Positions 35,545 through 46,100 of a stretch of 64,000 nt of DNA are shown one piece after another. The stretch comes from Agelaius tricolor. Taxonomy: Eukaryota; Chordata; Aves; Passeriformes; Icteridae. Location: NCBI GenBank assembly GCA_023055355.1, contig JALJCS010000052.1, forward strand, positions 17,501 to 81,500, in the 5' to 3' direction. The notes beneath the pieces were generated by a model. It was not told the origin of the DNA and made no database searches. It saw only the letters and a program-made list of their open reading frames with translations. How positions within the stretch are numbered: position 1 is the first letter of the stretch; the number at the start of each line of letters is the position of its first letter. A program made the position numbers and the translations under genes.

Positions 35545-36183
35545 TGTCCTGGTTCAGGGCAAATTTTGGAGAGAACCCCTAAAGGGGCTCCTCTAGGAAA
35601 GCAGATTCAATCGGCCCCTCCCCCCAACCAGTCCAGGAGATAATAGCTCCTTGGAGAAAAGTGGAAAAAATCTGTTTATTAAACAATAAAACCTATACAA
35701 TATTAAACAATAAAACCCTTGCTGCTCCAAAAGAGATGACAAACTGAGAAAGTCCCCTCCCTGGGTTGTAGCTCAGCTCACTCAGTCTCTGATCAGTCTG
35801 TCTTGTGCTGGAAATGTTGCGGGCCAGGCCCGGCCCGGTGGGCCACAGGTGCAGCTGCCGGTGCTCCCCTGGGTGTTCAGTCCAGAGCAGGTTTCAAGAG
35901 GTCCAAAGAAAAAGGAAAAAAACCCACAGTCCAGGGAACTTCCTTGCCTCAGCAAGCTAAAACTAACTAAAGGCAAAGAACAGCTCTGTCCCGCTGTCCA
36001 TCCACAGACAACACAGTCAGGAGCAGGAATGTGGAGGAGTGAGTGCAGTGTCTGAAAACAAACTGCTGCTTCTTCTCTCCCCCCTTCACTCTCTGCAACA
36101 AGTCTTAAAGGTGCAAATTATTATTCAGCATAAACAGAACAAGATGACTGGGGATAAAAGCATCATATAGTCAACCTAGGACA
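35545..36183 (-). repeat. LTR, same family as 40195-40859
   Basis: Ends are TGTCCTAGG... and ...AACCAGGACA on the minus strand, a 6-bp terminal inverted repeat. AATAAA occurs on the minus strand near 35680-35720. The 17 bases after 36183 (GGGGATAACGGGTGGAA on the minus strand) look like a polypurine tract, so this may be the 3' LTR of the adjacent element. No target-site duplication was recognised. Confidence 0.65.
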
Positions 36184-36200
36184 TTCCACCCGTTATCCCC

Positions 36201-36800
36201 TGTCATGGTTTGATGCTGGCGCAATGCCAGTGCCCCCATGAAAATACCTTCTCCCTGGTGTCTGCTGTGAGATGTGACCAGGAATAAGCAAAACAGGCTC
36301 CCACTTAGAAATTAAAAAAAAAAAAAAAAAACCTTTATTAACTAAACTACAACTCTAAGTAAAAAGAAAATACATAGGGAAAATGAAAATCTTCCAAAAA
36401 CATTTCCTCCTCCCCCCAACAAATTTCAATACATCCATCCCCCAAATTACCAACTCTTGGTTCATCACCACCCTTTAGGTAATCAATTCTCATTTCATCA
36501 AGAGGAGAGGAGTCCTTCTTGTGCCATAGGCTTCCCCTGGAAACACAGTTGATACCTCTTGTGTTTCCTGTCACAACGTGGCACCGCCCGGAGAACATTT
36601 GCCATCGTGACATCTTCCTTCCATGCCCAGTGCTCTCACCACTGCGCATGGACCAGAGCTGCTTCTAGGGTTTTCCTTTTAAGGGTGCTTTGTCCAGTTC
36701 CAAAAAAAGAGCACAGTCTCTCACTTTTGGGACATCTGTCCCCCCCAGATTTCACCCCCTGGGGCCGAGGGGTCTCGAGAACAGAGGTCTTCTCCACTGA
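36201..36800 (-). repeat. second LTR-like block, different family
   Basis: It ends ...AACCATGACA on the minus strand at 36201, with TTAATAAAGG upstream near 36331-36341 and an A/T run. It directly replaces pol sequence at about 36800, so it is either a nested insertion with deletion or a recombinant end. Confidence 0.45.
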
Positions 36801-36809
36801 AGATTGAGG

Positions 36810-37679
36810 GCTCACGATCTGACTGTACTCAGGAATGTGCATTCACCAAAAACCTATGGCACCTAGGAAAGCTCGTGTCTCCTTCTTATTGGTTGGTGGA
36901 GACATAGCTGTGATCTTCTTGATGACATCTGTAGGAATCTGACATCGTCCATCTTGCCACTTTACTCCTAGGAACTGAATCTCATGAGCTGGTCCCTTTA
37001 CTTTGCTCTTTTAAATGGCTAAACCAGCTCCCAGGAGGATTTGCATGATTTTCTCTCCTTTCTCAAACACTTCCACGGCTGTGTTCCCCCACACAATAAT
37101 GTCATCAATATACTGTAGGTGTTCTGGAGCCTCACCCTTTTCCAGTGCAGTCTGGATCAGTCCATGGCAGATGGTAGGACTGTGCTTCCACCCCTGGGGC
37201 AGCCAGTTCCAGGTGTACTGCACTCACCTCCATGTGAAAGCAAACTGAGGCCTACATTCTGCTGCCACAGGAATGGAGAAAAATGCATTGGCAATATCAA
37301 TCGTGGCGTACCACTTCGCTGCCTTGGACTCAAGCTCATACTGGAGTTCTAATATGTCTGGCACGGCAGCGCTCAGTGGTGGAGTCACTTCATTCAATGC
37401 ACAGTCCACAGTCCACAACACTCCATCTCCATTCAATGTACAGTCCATAGTCAATCTCCATTCTCCTTCAGATTTACGCATAGGCCAAATGGGGCTGTTG
37501 AAGGGTGAGTGGGTTTTGCTGACCACCCCTTGGCTCTCCAGCTCTCGGATCATCTTATAGATGGGAATCACCGCATCTCGAGTGGTTCTATACTGTGGAT
37601 GATGCATTGTGGAAGTGGCAATTGGCACCTGTTGCTCTTCTCCCGTCAGGTGTCCTACTGCAGATGGATTCTCAGACAA
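36810..37679 (-). pseudogene. ERV-L-like reverse transcriptase
   Basis: The frame 37224-37679 contains GEWRLTMDCTLN and YATIDIANAFFSIP; the frame 37011-37223 contains LPQGWKHSPTICHGL and the active-site box YIDD, which is intact. A tandem-like duplication near 37390-37440 disrupts the N-terminal part. A stop separates the two frames, and the C-terminal remnant runs to MHIPEYSQIVSP near 36807. Confidence 0.8.
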
Positions 37680-38028
37680 GCCTAGGCAAGGTGTTCAATT
37701 GCTGGATGCCCTCTGTCATTACAGCTGCTATCCCAAATGCCCACCTGATTCCCTTTAGGTCTTTGAAAGACCCTCTTTGGAGGTAGTCTATGCCCAAAAT
37801 ACGTGGGGCCTCTGGGCCAGTCACAGTAGGATGTTTCTTCCACTCATTTCCAGTCAGGCTCACATCAGTTTCCACCAAAGTGAAATCCTGGGATCCCCCT
37901 GTCACACCGGCAATAGAAACAGACTCTGTCCCTACATGTCTCGATGGGATTAATGTACATTGCGCACCAGTATCTACCAAAGCTTTATATTCTTGTGGCT
38001 CCAATGTGCCAGGCCAACGAATCCACAC
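37672..38028 (-). pseudogene. ERV-L-like aspartic protease
   Basis: The 118-codon frame has ALVDTGAQCTLIPS (DTGA active site) and ILGIDYLQRG, the paired C-terminal protease motif. The protease core looks nearly complete, though it depends on a broken polyprotein. Confidence 0.75.
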
Positions 38029-38092
38029 GGTCCAGAAAACACGATTTTCCCTAGCCTCTACCTGGCTAGAGGCAGGGTCCCTCTAAGCCTGG

Positions 38093-40140
38093 TTATCCTT
38101 TCCCTGGGCATATGTCTTGGGCATATGTCTTGGATGTTCCTTCAAGGGGATCGGACATGTCATCATCATCATACCTGGCAATTCGGCTACAGGCAACTGG
38201 AGCTGCTTTCCTTTTGGTGGAACCCCCTCTCTCAGCCTTGCCTTCCTTCAATTCATGAAGCCATTGTGCCAGAACAGCAGTAGGTTTTCCACCCCATCTC
38301 CTCATATTTTCTCCAAAATAATGCAGGAAGAACCACAGCTCAGCTTGTGGGGTGTACCTTCTCTCGCCATCTGGGAAACATCTGCGTTGGGCACCAGAAC
38401 CTGTGATCTCTACTGCTGAGATTTGGAGGTCTTCTTTAATCTCCTCTCTGAGCTTTTTATGATTCTCCTCTATCTTGTCCTTTAATTTCTGCAGACGTGT
38501 TTCCACCGCTGCAATTCTGGCATGTGTTGGGCCATGCACAGCATCTGCATATGCTCGGAGCTTCTTTGCCGTATCCAGCACAGTCTCATCCCTCTTCATT
38601 ATGGCTAAAGCAGAAGCATATTCGTGTGGCCCAAGTCACACAAGTTTTTGCCACATCACAGACGTGCATGGTACCAAGTCTGGATTCCTAGTTGTTACAT
38701 CATCTGAGAAGATCATCTCTGCCACTGCCATTTCTCTAAGGCCTTGGATCCCTTGCTATGGTCTTCCACTGGGTTTGCTGCTTATAAAGATCATCTGCAC
38801 ACGGGTATCTTTGTGCTACACTTTCCAAGACCCGTGCCCAGAGGCTGTGAGGCTTAGCCCCCCTCATCATTCCCTGGTCAATGACAAGATCATGAGACAA
38901 GGATCCCAAATGCCTTGCTTCAGTGCCATCCAGAATTGTAAGCCCCACCTGCAGCATCCCAGAGACGGACTAACCAACTAATTATGGATTCATCAGGTTG
39001 TCGAGTGTAATCCTTCAGTAGGCCACGAAGGGCTTCAAGGAAAAGGACTCAATATTGGCTTCTGATCTTGTGCCTGCTGCTTTGACTCCTGATTTTACGT
39101 CAGGAAGCACTGAGGGTCCTTCTCCTGTATCATCATCATCATCCACTGGTCGATCGGTCTTGTCCGTGCACTTTCCACTTCTAGTGGTGGTAGCAACAGC
39201 AATTGGTTGAGGCTTATTGTCTGGTTTAGCTGCTGGCTTAGGCTCACTATCTGGTTTGGCTGCTGGCTTCTAGCCTGGGCTGTTGGCTGCAGCCTGAGGG
39301 ACTGGGATAGCTGCTGATTTATCTCCCTGCGCCCCTGGCTCTGTCTGCTGCCCGACAGTATCTAGCAATGTGTGATAAGCACAAGCCAGGGCCCGGCTCA
39401 CTGCAATGATCTTTTCCTCCTTAGGGTCATCCTGCTACTTCTCTTTCAGGTTTTTTCCTCACCTCAGCTGGGTTCTGAATTTGTTCATGGGGAAAGTCCC
39501 AGACTATAGGGTCAGAGAATTCCTTCAGGATTTGGCCCATATCCTCCCATTTCCCACACCACTCACAATTTTCCACACCTGGGTTTATTCTTGAGTCAGG
39601 GGTCTCATCAGCCCCTCTAGAAATCTCAGCCCTCATTCTAGAGAAGCTGCAGGCTGTAGAGAGAAAGCTTACCAGATTGAATACCAGAAAGATGGTCTCA
39701 AACATTCAGGGGAAACTGAACATTCTCCAATAGCGATGTAAGAGATTCAGAGGAGAAAAAGGAAAGCAAAGGCTGAAAAGCCTCATTCCCTGCTCCTCCT
39801 CTAACAAACTGGGAGCATAACCATAGCCACGAGCTATTCATACCTGGAGCAGACCCCAGCATGTTTATAAACTTCTTACAAATCATTACCACCAAGCCCC
39901 GGAGGAGAGCTATTCTGGTCACTGCTCCTCTGCTGTAAAAACTATATATTAGGGACAATGCTAGAGCTATTTCTGGATAAGAAAATAAACCTAGGGACCA
40001 TAGAGGTATTAAGATCTCAAAAAACCCTAGGCACCAGAAATGCATGCAAGCCTTCACCCCAAGAGACATTATGAATTCAAGAAGCATGGCTATTAATTGC
40101 TTTATACCAACACAGAGTAATGGCAACCAAAATGCACTCA
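38093..40140 (-). pseudogene. ERV-L-like gag remnant
   Basis: The frame 38093-38599 is Lys/Glu-rich with a coiled-coil-like stretch (KLKDKIEENHKKLREEIKED). The frame 38736-38957 and others follow upstream in pieces. Assignment is by position between primer-binding site and protease. Confidence 0.5.
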
Positions 40141-40170
40141 AAACAGGGTTTTTTCCACTCTCTCTCGAAT

Positions 40171-40188
40171 CCCACGCATTGGGCGCCA
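40171..40188 (-). other. ERV primer-binding site
   Basis: On the minus strand TGGCGCCCAATGCGTGGG follows the LTR end by a few bases. It is the expected tRNA primer site, and confirms LTR and interior orientation. Confidence 0.7.
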
Positions 40189-40194
40189 AATTTT

Positions 40195-40859
40195 TTCCTG
40201 GTTTAGGGCAAACTTGGGAGAAAACCTCCAAAGGGAGCCCCTCCAGAAAGCAAACCCACACGGCCCCTCCCCACAACCGGGTCAGGAAGGATTCCTTGGA
40301 AACAAGTGGAAAGAACCTGTTTATTTAACAGACACAGCACCCCCCAGCACACAAAAGGAACAATACCAGGTGACACCACTCTTTCACCGCTCTGAAAAAG
40401 TAGACAACTTCAGAAAGTCTCTCTTGGGGGTGGTCTCTCTGTTATCAGTCCCTCCTGTGCTGGGGTAGCTGCTGCAGGCCACAAGGTGCAAACTCTCGGT
40501 GTTTCCCAGGTCCCAGTCCGGAGCAGGTCCGAGTAGGTCCAAAAAAGGGAAAGGAGAAACAGCCCAGGGAAAATTTGGACTGCTTAGCTAAACTAACTAA
40601 GGAGTAGAAGCAAAAAGCAAGAGCAAAGCAGGAGCAAAGCAGGAGCAAAGCAGAAGCAAGAGCAAAGTGAAAAGCCAAGCAAAAGCAGCACCCATGTACT
40701 GCCCTGTCTGTGTGTCCTGCCAGCTGTGGCGGAGTGGCTGATAGCAAAACCAAAACAAAACATTCACTCTTTAGAGACAGTCTTGAAGGCACAGAACATG
40801 ATATCCAGCATAAAGAGATGGGGATGGGGATACAAGCATCATAACATCACCCTAGGACA
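40195..40859 (-). repeat. 5' LTR of the ERV-L-like element
   Basis: On the minus strand it begins TGTCCTAGGGTG and ends CCTAAACCAGGA, matching the family at 35545-36183. AAATAAACAGG near 40318-40328 may be the polyadenylation signal. Near 40615-40665 it carries an irregular GAGCAAAGCAG repeat. Confidence 0.7.
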
Positions 40860-42010
40860 ATAACAAAGTTTGCTTTAGTCCAAAATGCTGCTGAGTTTCA
40901 AAAGAAAGTCTTTATCATAGACTGCACAGCTGCAAAAATACACATTAACAACTACAAGATATTTAAGGACAGAAAAGTGTGTTTGAAAATGCAAATATAG
41001 TCCTATTTTATACTTTTCTCAGTAAAAACATTTGAGAGAAACAGTGTTGAAGTCAACAAAATAACATTATTGAACCCAACTCTGCTCTTTAAGGTGATCT
41101 TCAGTAAAAAGCTTGACATAGAAACATACAGAAATATATTTTATAGTAATTTTCGCTTCCCAAAAGGCCTCCGGTGCTCCTGCATGGCTTAGGAAAGCAG
41201 TAAGAAGTCTTTATGTTTAGTTCTCACAGAAAATGTGCAATGACTTTTGGTTTTTGCTATCTCGGCCTTTGTACAAAGGATGCTAAAACCCAAAGGAGAG
41301 AGTGATTTCAGCATTGCCTTGGGCCCTTTCTTTAATGTTGGTACAGTTCTAAAAGCCCTACTTTGATGGGACAGAAGAACCAAGAGAAAAGAAAAGGTAC
41401 AGGAGAGAAAAAAAGTGTCACAAAAGTGCAGGAGGGAGGGGGAGAGGCAGGACAGGGAGGATCCAGGACACACAAAACAGAGTTGCGGCCCAGGGCCTGG
41501 GACTGGCTGCAACTCCAGCTGTCAGTGCTGCTTCTTCTCCTTCAGCCTCCCTTCCTGCTCAGCATCTCAGGGGGCTTGCCTATCCTCCACCTAAGAACAA
41601 CCTGAACACTAAGAATAATTAGAATAAACAAAGCTGTGGCTTAAATATTACTTTGAAATGAATAGCTGGAGTGCACAGCCCAAAGATCACGGGCTACCAC
41701 ATCTGGGTTTGCAGTCCTGCAAACCAAGACTTTCTCTCCTACAGAAACTCCTCCCAATAGTGAGCAGCTTTGCCTAAACAAGGATTTGAGGACTCTGCCA
41801 CATTACAATACACTATATATCCTTTTTCACTGTATCCAACACAGCAGAACTGGCATCTTCCACCTCTCCTAAAAACCAGAGACACAACAGCACAGTGCCT
41901 TAGGACATACCAGGAACGTGGGGCAATCTAAGGGATGGCAGTGGGTGTGTCTGCATCAGCCGAGCCCCACCGAGTCCTGCCCTGCTGCTCCCGAAGCTTT
42001 CCAGTTCCCT
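40860..42010. other. probable 3' flank of the THUMPD2-like gene
   Basis: No further exon was seen. The stretch may contain the 3' untranslated region, given the gene's minus orientation. Confidence 0.3.
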
Positions 42011-44027
42011 TCAGCCCAGGGCCAGAGAGCTTCCAGTTCCAGGGAATGTCCCAGTACTGGGACAGCTCCAAGTCCCAGTTCTGCTGCTCCCAGTCCCAGA
42101 CACCTTCCTGTATTTGTGTATGAAAGCATCAGTCTTGCCCAGGCTAACAGCATAGACACCCTCTGGCAGCAGAGACCCGAAATGTCTGCTGAGAATGGGT
42201 TCTCCACCCCTCTGGGCCAAGGAGGAGGAATTCCCATCCACACTCGGGGCTGCTCTGCTGTCAGAGGCCTCAGCAGGGTCACCTGCAGCACACCTAGTCA
42301 AACCATCCATGGCCTGTGCTCCACTGTCACTGTCAGCAGAGGCCTCAGCAGGGCCACCTCCAGCACTCCTGGTCAAACCATCCACGCGTCTGTGGAGCTC
42401 CTGGCTCAGCAGCAACACCAGGGTCCCTCCAACTCGAAGCACTCTGGCAATCACAGGAAAAAGAAAGTTTAGGTGTTGATCCCTCACTGCTGACGCTTCA
42501 GGTGCCACCTGCGTTCAGTGAAACACCCAAGTGTGTCACGGCTCAAGTCAGTGAGCTGCACCTCCAAGAGGAGTTTAAATCCCTGATCTCCTTCCCTCTT
42601 TCTAAATGGCAGAACAGGGCCTTGTCCTGACTCCAAGGTCAGTCCTTGTCCTGACTCCTGACTCCATTTCTGGTGTTAGCAGTTCTTTCTGTTGGGTTAG
42701 CAGGGAAGAGGGACTGATTTTTTACTCCCCTCAGCACTCTTTCAAGGATCAAGGGCACCATCAAGCCCAGAGTTTTTGGAGATTGCAAAGGAACAGCCTC
42801 CCAGTGCAGCAAGGGCTGCTCAGATTAGCATGGTAATTCTGAAACTGGTCCTTCCTTTTGGAAACTTCAAAAAACAGCCTTTTGGAACTTTTCCTGTTCC
42901 ACTGATCCTTAATGGCTTTCAAACTCAGGAAGCAGAAGCAAATTAATAAATGTTTGCAATTAATTTTTCTAGGTATATGTCTAAACATTACATATGGCTT
43001 TGAAAGAAGGGAAAAAGAAATACTGTCCTGATTCAGTTTACAGCAAGTAGTTTGAACAGCTTTACTGGTGGGGCTCTCATGGCCCCTTCCTCATCTCCAC
43101 CTTCCTAAGGGAATATTTTACTTAGGATGGACCAATAGAGCAAATAAGGCCAGAAAACAAGCACAGTGAGATTGCCACACCATTCTGTGGAGCCACACAA
43201 CCTTCTCCATCACCTTCCCACCACATTCCTGCACTGGCTGAGTGAGATCAACACCTGCTGAAGAGCAGTCCTAGAGAAAGGGCTTCTTTGCAGGCAAGAA
43301 GCAGAAGGGAGAATGGCTTGACCTGTCTGTTAGAAGCAGCCCAGCTATCAGCTTGGCCCAACTCTGCCACCAAATGACATGGTGACAGATGAAAGGACAC
43401 ACCTAAAACCAGCCCAGGCTGCTAGTGAGGCATTTCTGGACAGCAAGGACAATGCATGCCCCTTCTTCTTGTCTGAGATCCTTCCTGCCCAGGCAGGCTG
43501 GCCAAAGCTGGGCTGTGGCCTCAAAAAGGAAAGACTATGCATTTATACAAGCAGGCCTCAACTAGAAAAGGATTACAGCTTTAACTGTAAAGCTTTAACT
43601 TTGTCCAGGTAGGCCTCTCCTCTTTCTCCTTTCTGCCACACTGGAGTGTGGCTCAGAAACATTTCCCCTCATGCCTTGCAAAGAGCATTTGTGAGCATGG
43701 CTCACACAGGAGCCTCCCTTGGCAGCTGCCACTGGCACTCAGAGCTGGTGAGACACAACAAACAGCCTCCAGGGGACAAGTAAAGGGCTGAGACCTCCAC
43801 AGCCTCTACAGGGTCACACTACAGAGCTGCAGACTATGGAACAAAGCAGATCTGAAGCTGGCTGAATGCTCGGATCACAAACCACCATGGCACTTCCATC
43901 AAACCCTGTGCCAAAGGCCACACGTACCTCTCCATTTCCTGGAGAAGATCTGGTAGGAGCTGGGCATCACTCATGGTCTTGAACTTCTCCCCAAACGGAA
44001 TAAATGAAATAAGGCTGTCAAAGCTTT
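42011..44027 (-). CDS. THUMPD2: THUMPD2-like methyltransferase, last two exons
   Basis: Exons are 43928-44027 and 42011-42443 on the minus strand, with acceptors TTGACTTCAG and TGATTGCCAG and donor GTACGT. The codon AG|A is split at the junction, giving FIPFGEKF, LLPDLLQEMER and VLRVGGTLVLLLSQ in one frame, then a low-complexity region and VSLGKTDAFIHKYRK near the end. This matches the C-terminal half of the Rossmann-type methyltransferase domain of THUMPD2, an RNA m2G methyltransferase (reported to act on U6 snRNA). In this family the PFG motif is preceded by a catalytic Asp (DIPFG); here Phe is encoded, and LISF also deviates. A two-copy repeat in the low-complexity region (42240-42400) and a C-terminal extension after KYRK are further oddities. 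The copy is probably catalytically dead or a diverged duplicate. Upstream exons are uncertain. Confidence 0.75.
42444..43927 (-). other. THUMPD2-like last intron
   Basis: Non-coding sequence between the two exons. No repeat family was named. Confidence 0.5.
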
Positions 44028-44679
44028 CTGAAGTCAATGTCAGCATTGCAGAATAAAGGCAGGTCTTTATTTATCTCTGACTCTGTGAAAAATGCACAGC
44101 AGCTCTGCCCCTGTTCCCCCTTCAACACTGCCTGCCAGCTCTTTCTGGGCTATGCACATTCATACAATCCACATTTTGGATTATGCAGATTCACAGCTCC
44201 TTCTGCACTTGCCCTCTACCATGGAGACACCACCCCTCTGCAGACTGGGAGGAGACAAATGTGTGGGAGCACCCTTCAGCCTGCAGAGTCTCTGCTCCTG
44301 AGGATGTCTGCCTCTGCAGCAAGACTCTCCCCTAAGGCACTACTGGTCCCAAATTAACTGCTGCCTCTCGACACTCAGTACACCTTAAACATGAAAATCA
44401 TTGAGCAAAACACAAAAGAAGAGCTACGTTTGTGAGCACTTTACTCAGTGCAAATGTTCTAGTGCACGTGTATGAATGGCAAGCAGCCACCTCCAATTCT
44501 TCTCCATGCCCCTTTTCTCCCCTCAGGAATCTGGTTACAGCCAGAATCACATGGATTCTGTCAGAGCTATTGCCTTTGAAGGGTCACCTTAGAGCTTCTG
44601 CATCCCAGCCAAGGTCAGCTCCCCTAAGTAAGATGAAGCACTGTGCCTGTGGTGATGAAGGCTGGCCACGTGCCAGGCA

Positions 44680-44975
44680 CTGCAGGCCAGCTGAGACCCC
44701 TCCTCAGACCCCAGGGGTCCTTCCATCCTGTGCCAGGCTGTGCAGGCCGGGCTGAGAGCCCGGGGATCCTCCATCCTGTGCCAGGCTGTGATTCCAGGGG
44801 TCCTCCATCCCATGCCAGGCTGTTCAGGCCAGGCTGAGACCCCTCCTGAGACCCTGGGGGTCCCTCCATCCTGTGCCAGGCTGTGCAGCCAGGCTGGGAT
44901 TCCACAGATCTTCCAACCTGTGCCATGCTGGGCAACCCAGAAGGCCTAGGCCCTGCACAGACCCTGGGGTCCTCC
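44680..44975. repeat. minisatellite, about 65-75 bp, five irregular copies
   Basis: The words CCATCCTGTGCCAGGCTGTGCAGGCC and GGGGTCCTCCATCC repeat irregularly. It lies upstream of the identified THUMPD2-like exons, probably in an intron. Confidence 0.8.
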
Positions 44976-45056
44976 ATCCCTCAGGGTGCTCCAAACTCAC
45001 TGGACATGGCCTCGAGCAGACAGCAGGACTAAAGACTTCCAACAGCCCCTCCTCAC

Positions 45057-45165
45057 CTAAACTCTGCTGAGATTCTATGCCAACTTTTCCACAACTAGCT
45101 GGAGATGTTTCCTGGAGCATTCTTGTGTCAACACTTGCAGCACAACAACTGGGTATCAATTTTAT
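45057..45165 (-). other. candidate upstream exon, possibly of the THUMPD2-like gene
   Basis: A 109-nt segment has a TTTCATTTGCAG acceptor and a GTGAGG donor, and one frame is open throughout. It has the right strand and position for an upstream THUMPD2 exon but I could not match it to the protein. Confidence 0.3.
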
Positions 45166-45705
45166 CTGCAAATGAAAGGACATGCCCTTTCTCTACAGTC
45201 CTGATCAAGACATGCAGAAGAGACAGCTCCTGACCAGTGATGGAGACACAAACTCACTCAGTTTAGAAAACCTGACAGCTCAGTACCTTCCATTGTCCTA
45301 CAAACCAAAGTCAAACACATTTTTAAGTGAGAAATAAACCTACATTTTTATAAAAAATCAATAACATTTCTTACCATTCCAGTAAGAAATAAATACTGCA
45401 AGGTAAAAAAATATGCACATTTCATCAATCATGCACAGGGAAACTCAGCCAGCTTGCCTGTCATGGATTTCATATAGGCATAATTTAGACTCAAACTCTG
45501 ACATTCAGAATAAGGTCATGAAATTATTTCCTTCTCTACAGAATAGCTTGTAAAATAAGACCAAACAGACTCCTTCTTACAGGAGAAGGGAACCATCATT
45601 TAAAATACTCCTACTGCAAAACATGAACAATTCAGCTCAGTTTAATGTGTCCTCACCAATACTCACCTGGTAAATTAAACTTACAGGCTGCACTTCATGT
45701 GGATT
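45166..45705. other. no gene recognised
   Basis: AT-rich intron-like sequence. Confidence 0.3.
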
Positions 45706-45803
45706 TGTCCTGGCTGTGTTCCACTAAGATGCAAAGAACTCTCACAGTCGAGAAAACTCCACCTTTTGGAGGTTTTCTCCCAAATTTACCCTAAACCAGG
45801 ACA
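45706..45803 (+). repeat. short LTR fragment of the 40195-40859 family
   Basis: The 98-bp block begins TGTCCTGG and ends CCTAAACCAGGACA, matching the LTR terminus in plus orientation. Most of the LTR is missing. Confidence 0.55.
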
Positions 45804-46100
45804 TTTACCTACTCCCATTGGGATGAACATTACTTTGGTAAAGCAATCTTTGCTTCATCAGGACTTCATTGAAATATTGGAGAAGATCAAGAAGAATAGA
45901 CAGAAAGCACTGGTAACTGTTCATCACAATGTGAAAGAAATACACCATGTCATAGAGAGAGTAAGAAAAGATGCTGAACACAGGTGGTAGGATACTCTTT
46001 TTGGGTGGTCACCTACTGCCACAAGAGTCCTGAACAGTATGTGTCATCCCATCATTGCCCTTTTGCGTTTCATTTTGATTGCGGTTTTTTAATCAGCAAT
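45804..46100 (+). pseudogene. ERV env transmembrane-subunit fragment
   Basis: The frame to 45990 and its continuation carry IGMNITLVKQ and FGWSPTATRVLN, with a stop in between. It is the plus-strand counterpart of 14859-15158. It immediately follows an LTR scrap, so the arrangement is rearranged. Confidence 0.6.

Larger units (their letters stand above)
36800..40194 (-). mobile_element. ERV-L-like element interior, gag-protease-RT
   Basis: Minus-strand order is gag remnants (40.1-38.1 kb), protease and RT, then an abrupt end at 36.8 kb before RNase H, integrase and any env. Stops break the frames. The RT style (PQGWKHSPTICHGL, QYIDDIIV) suits class III/ERV-L elements of birds. Confidence 0.7.

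Noticed and set aside
35545..40859. Single complete provirus with paired LTRs
   Set aside because: The LTRs are the same family but clearly diverged, no target duplication was found, and a foreign LTR lies between them. Only a composite reading is safe.
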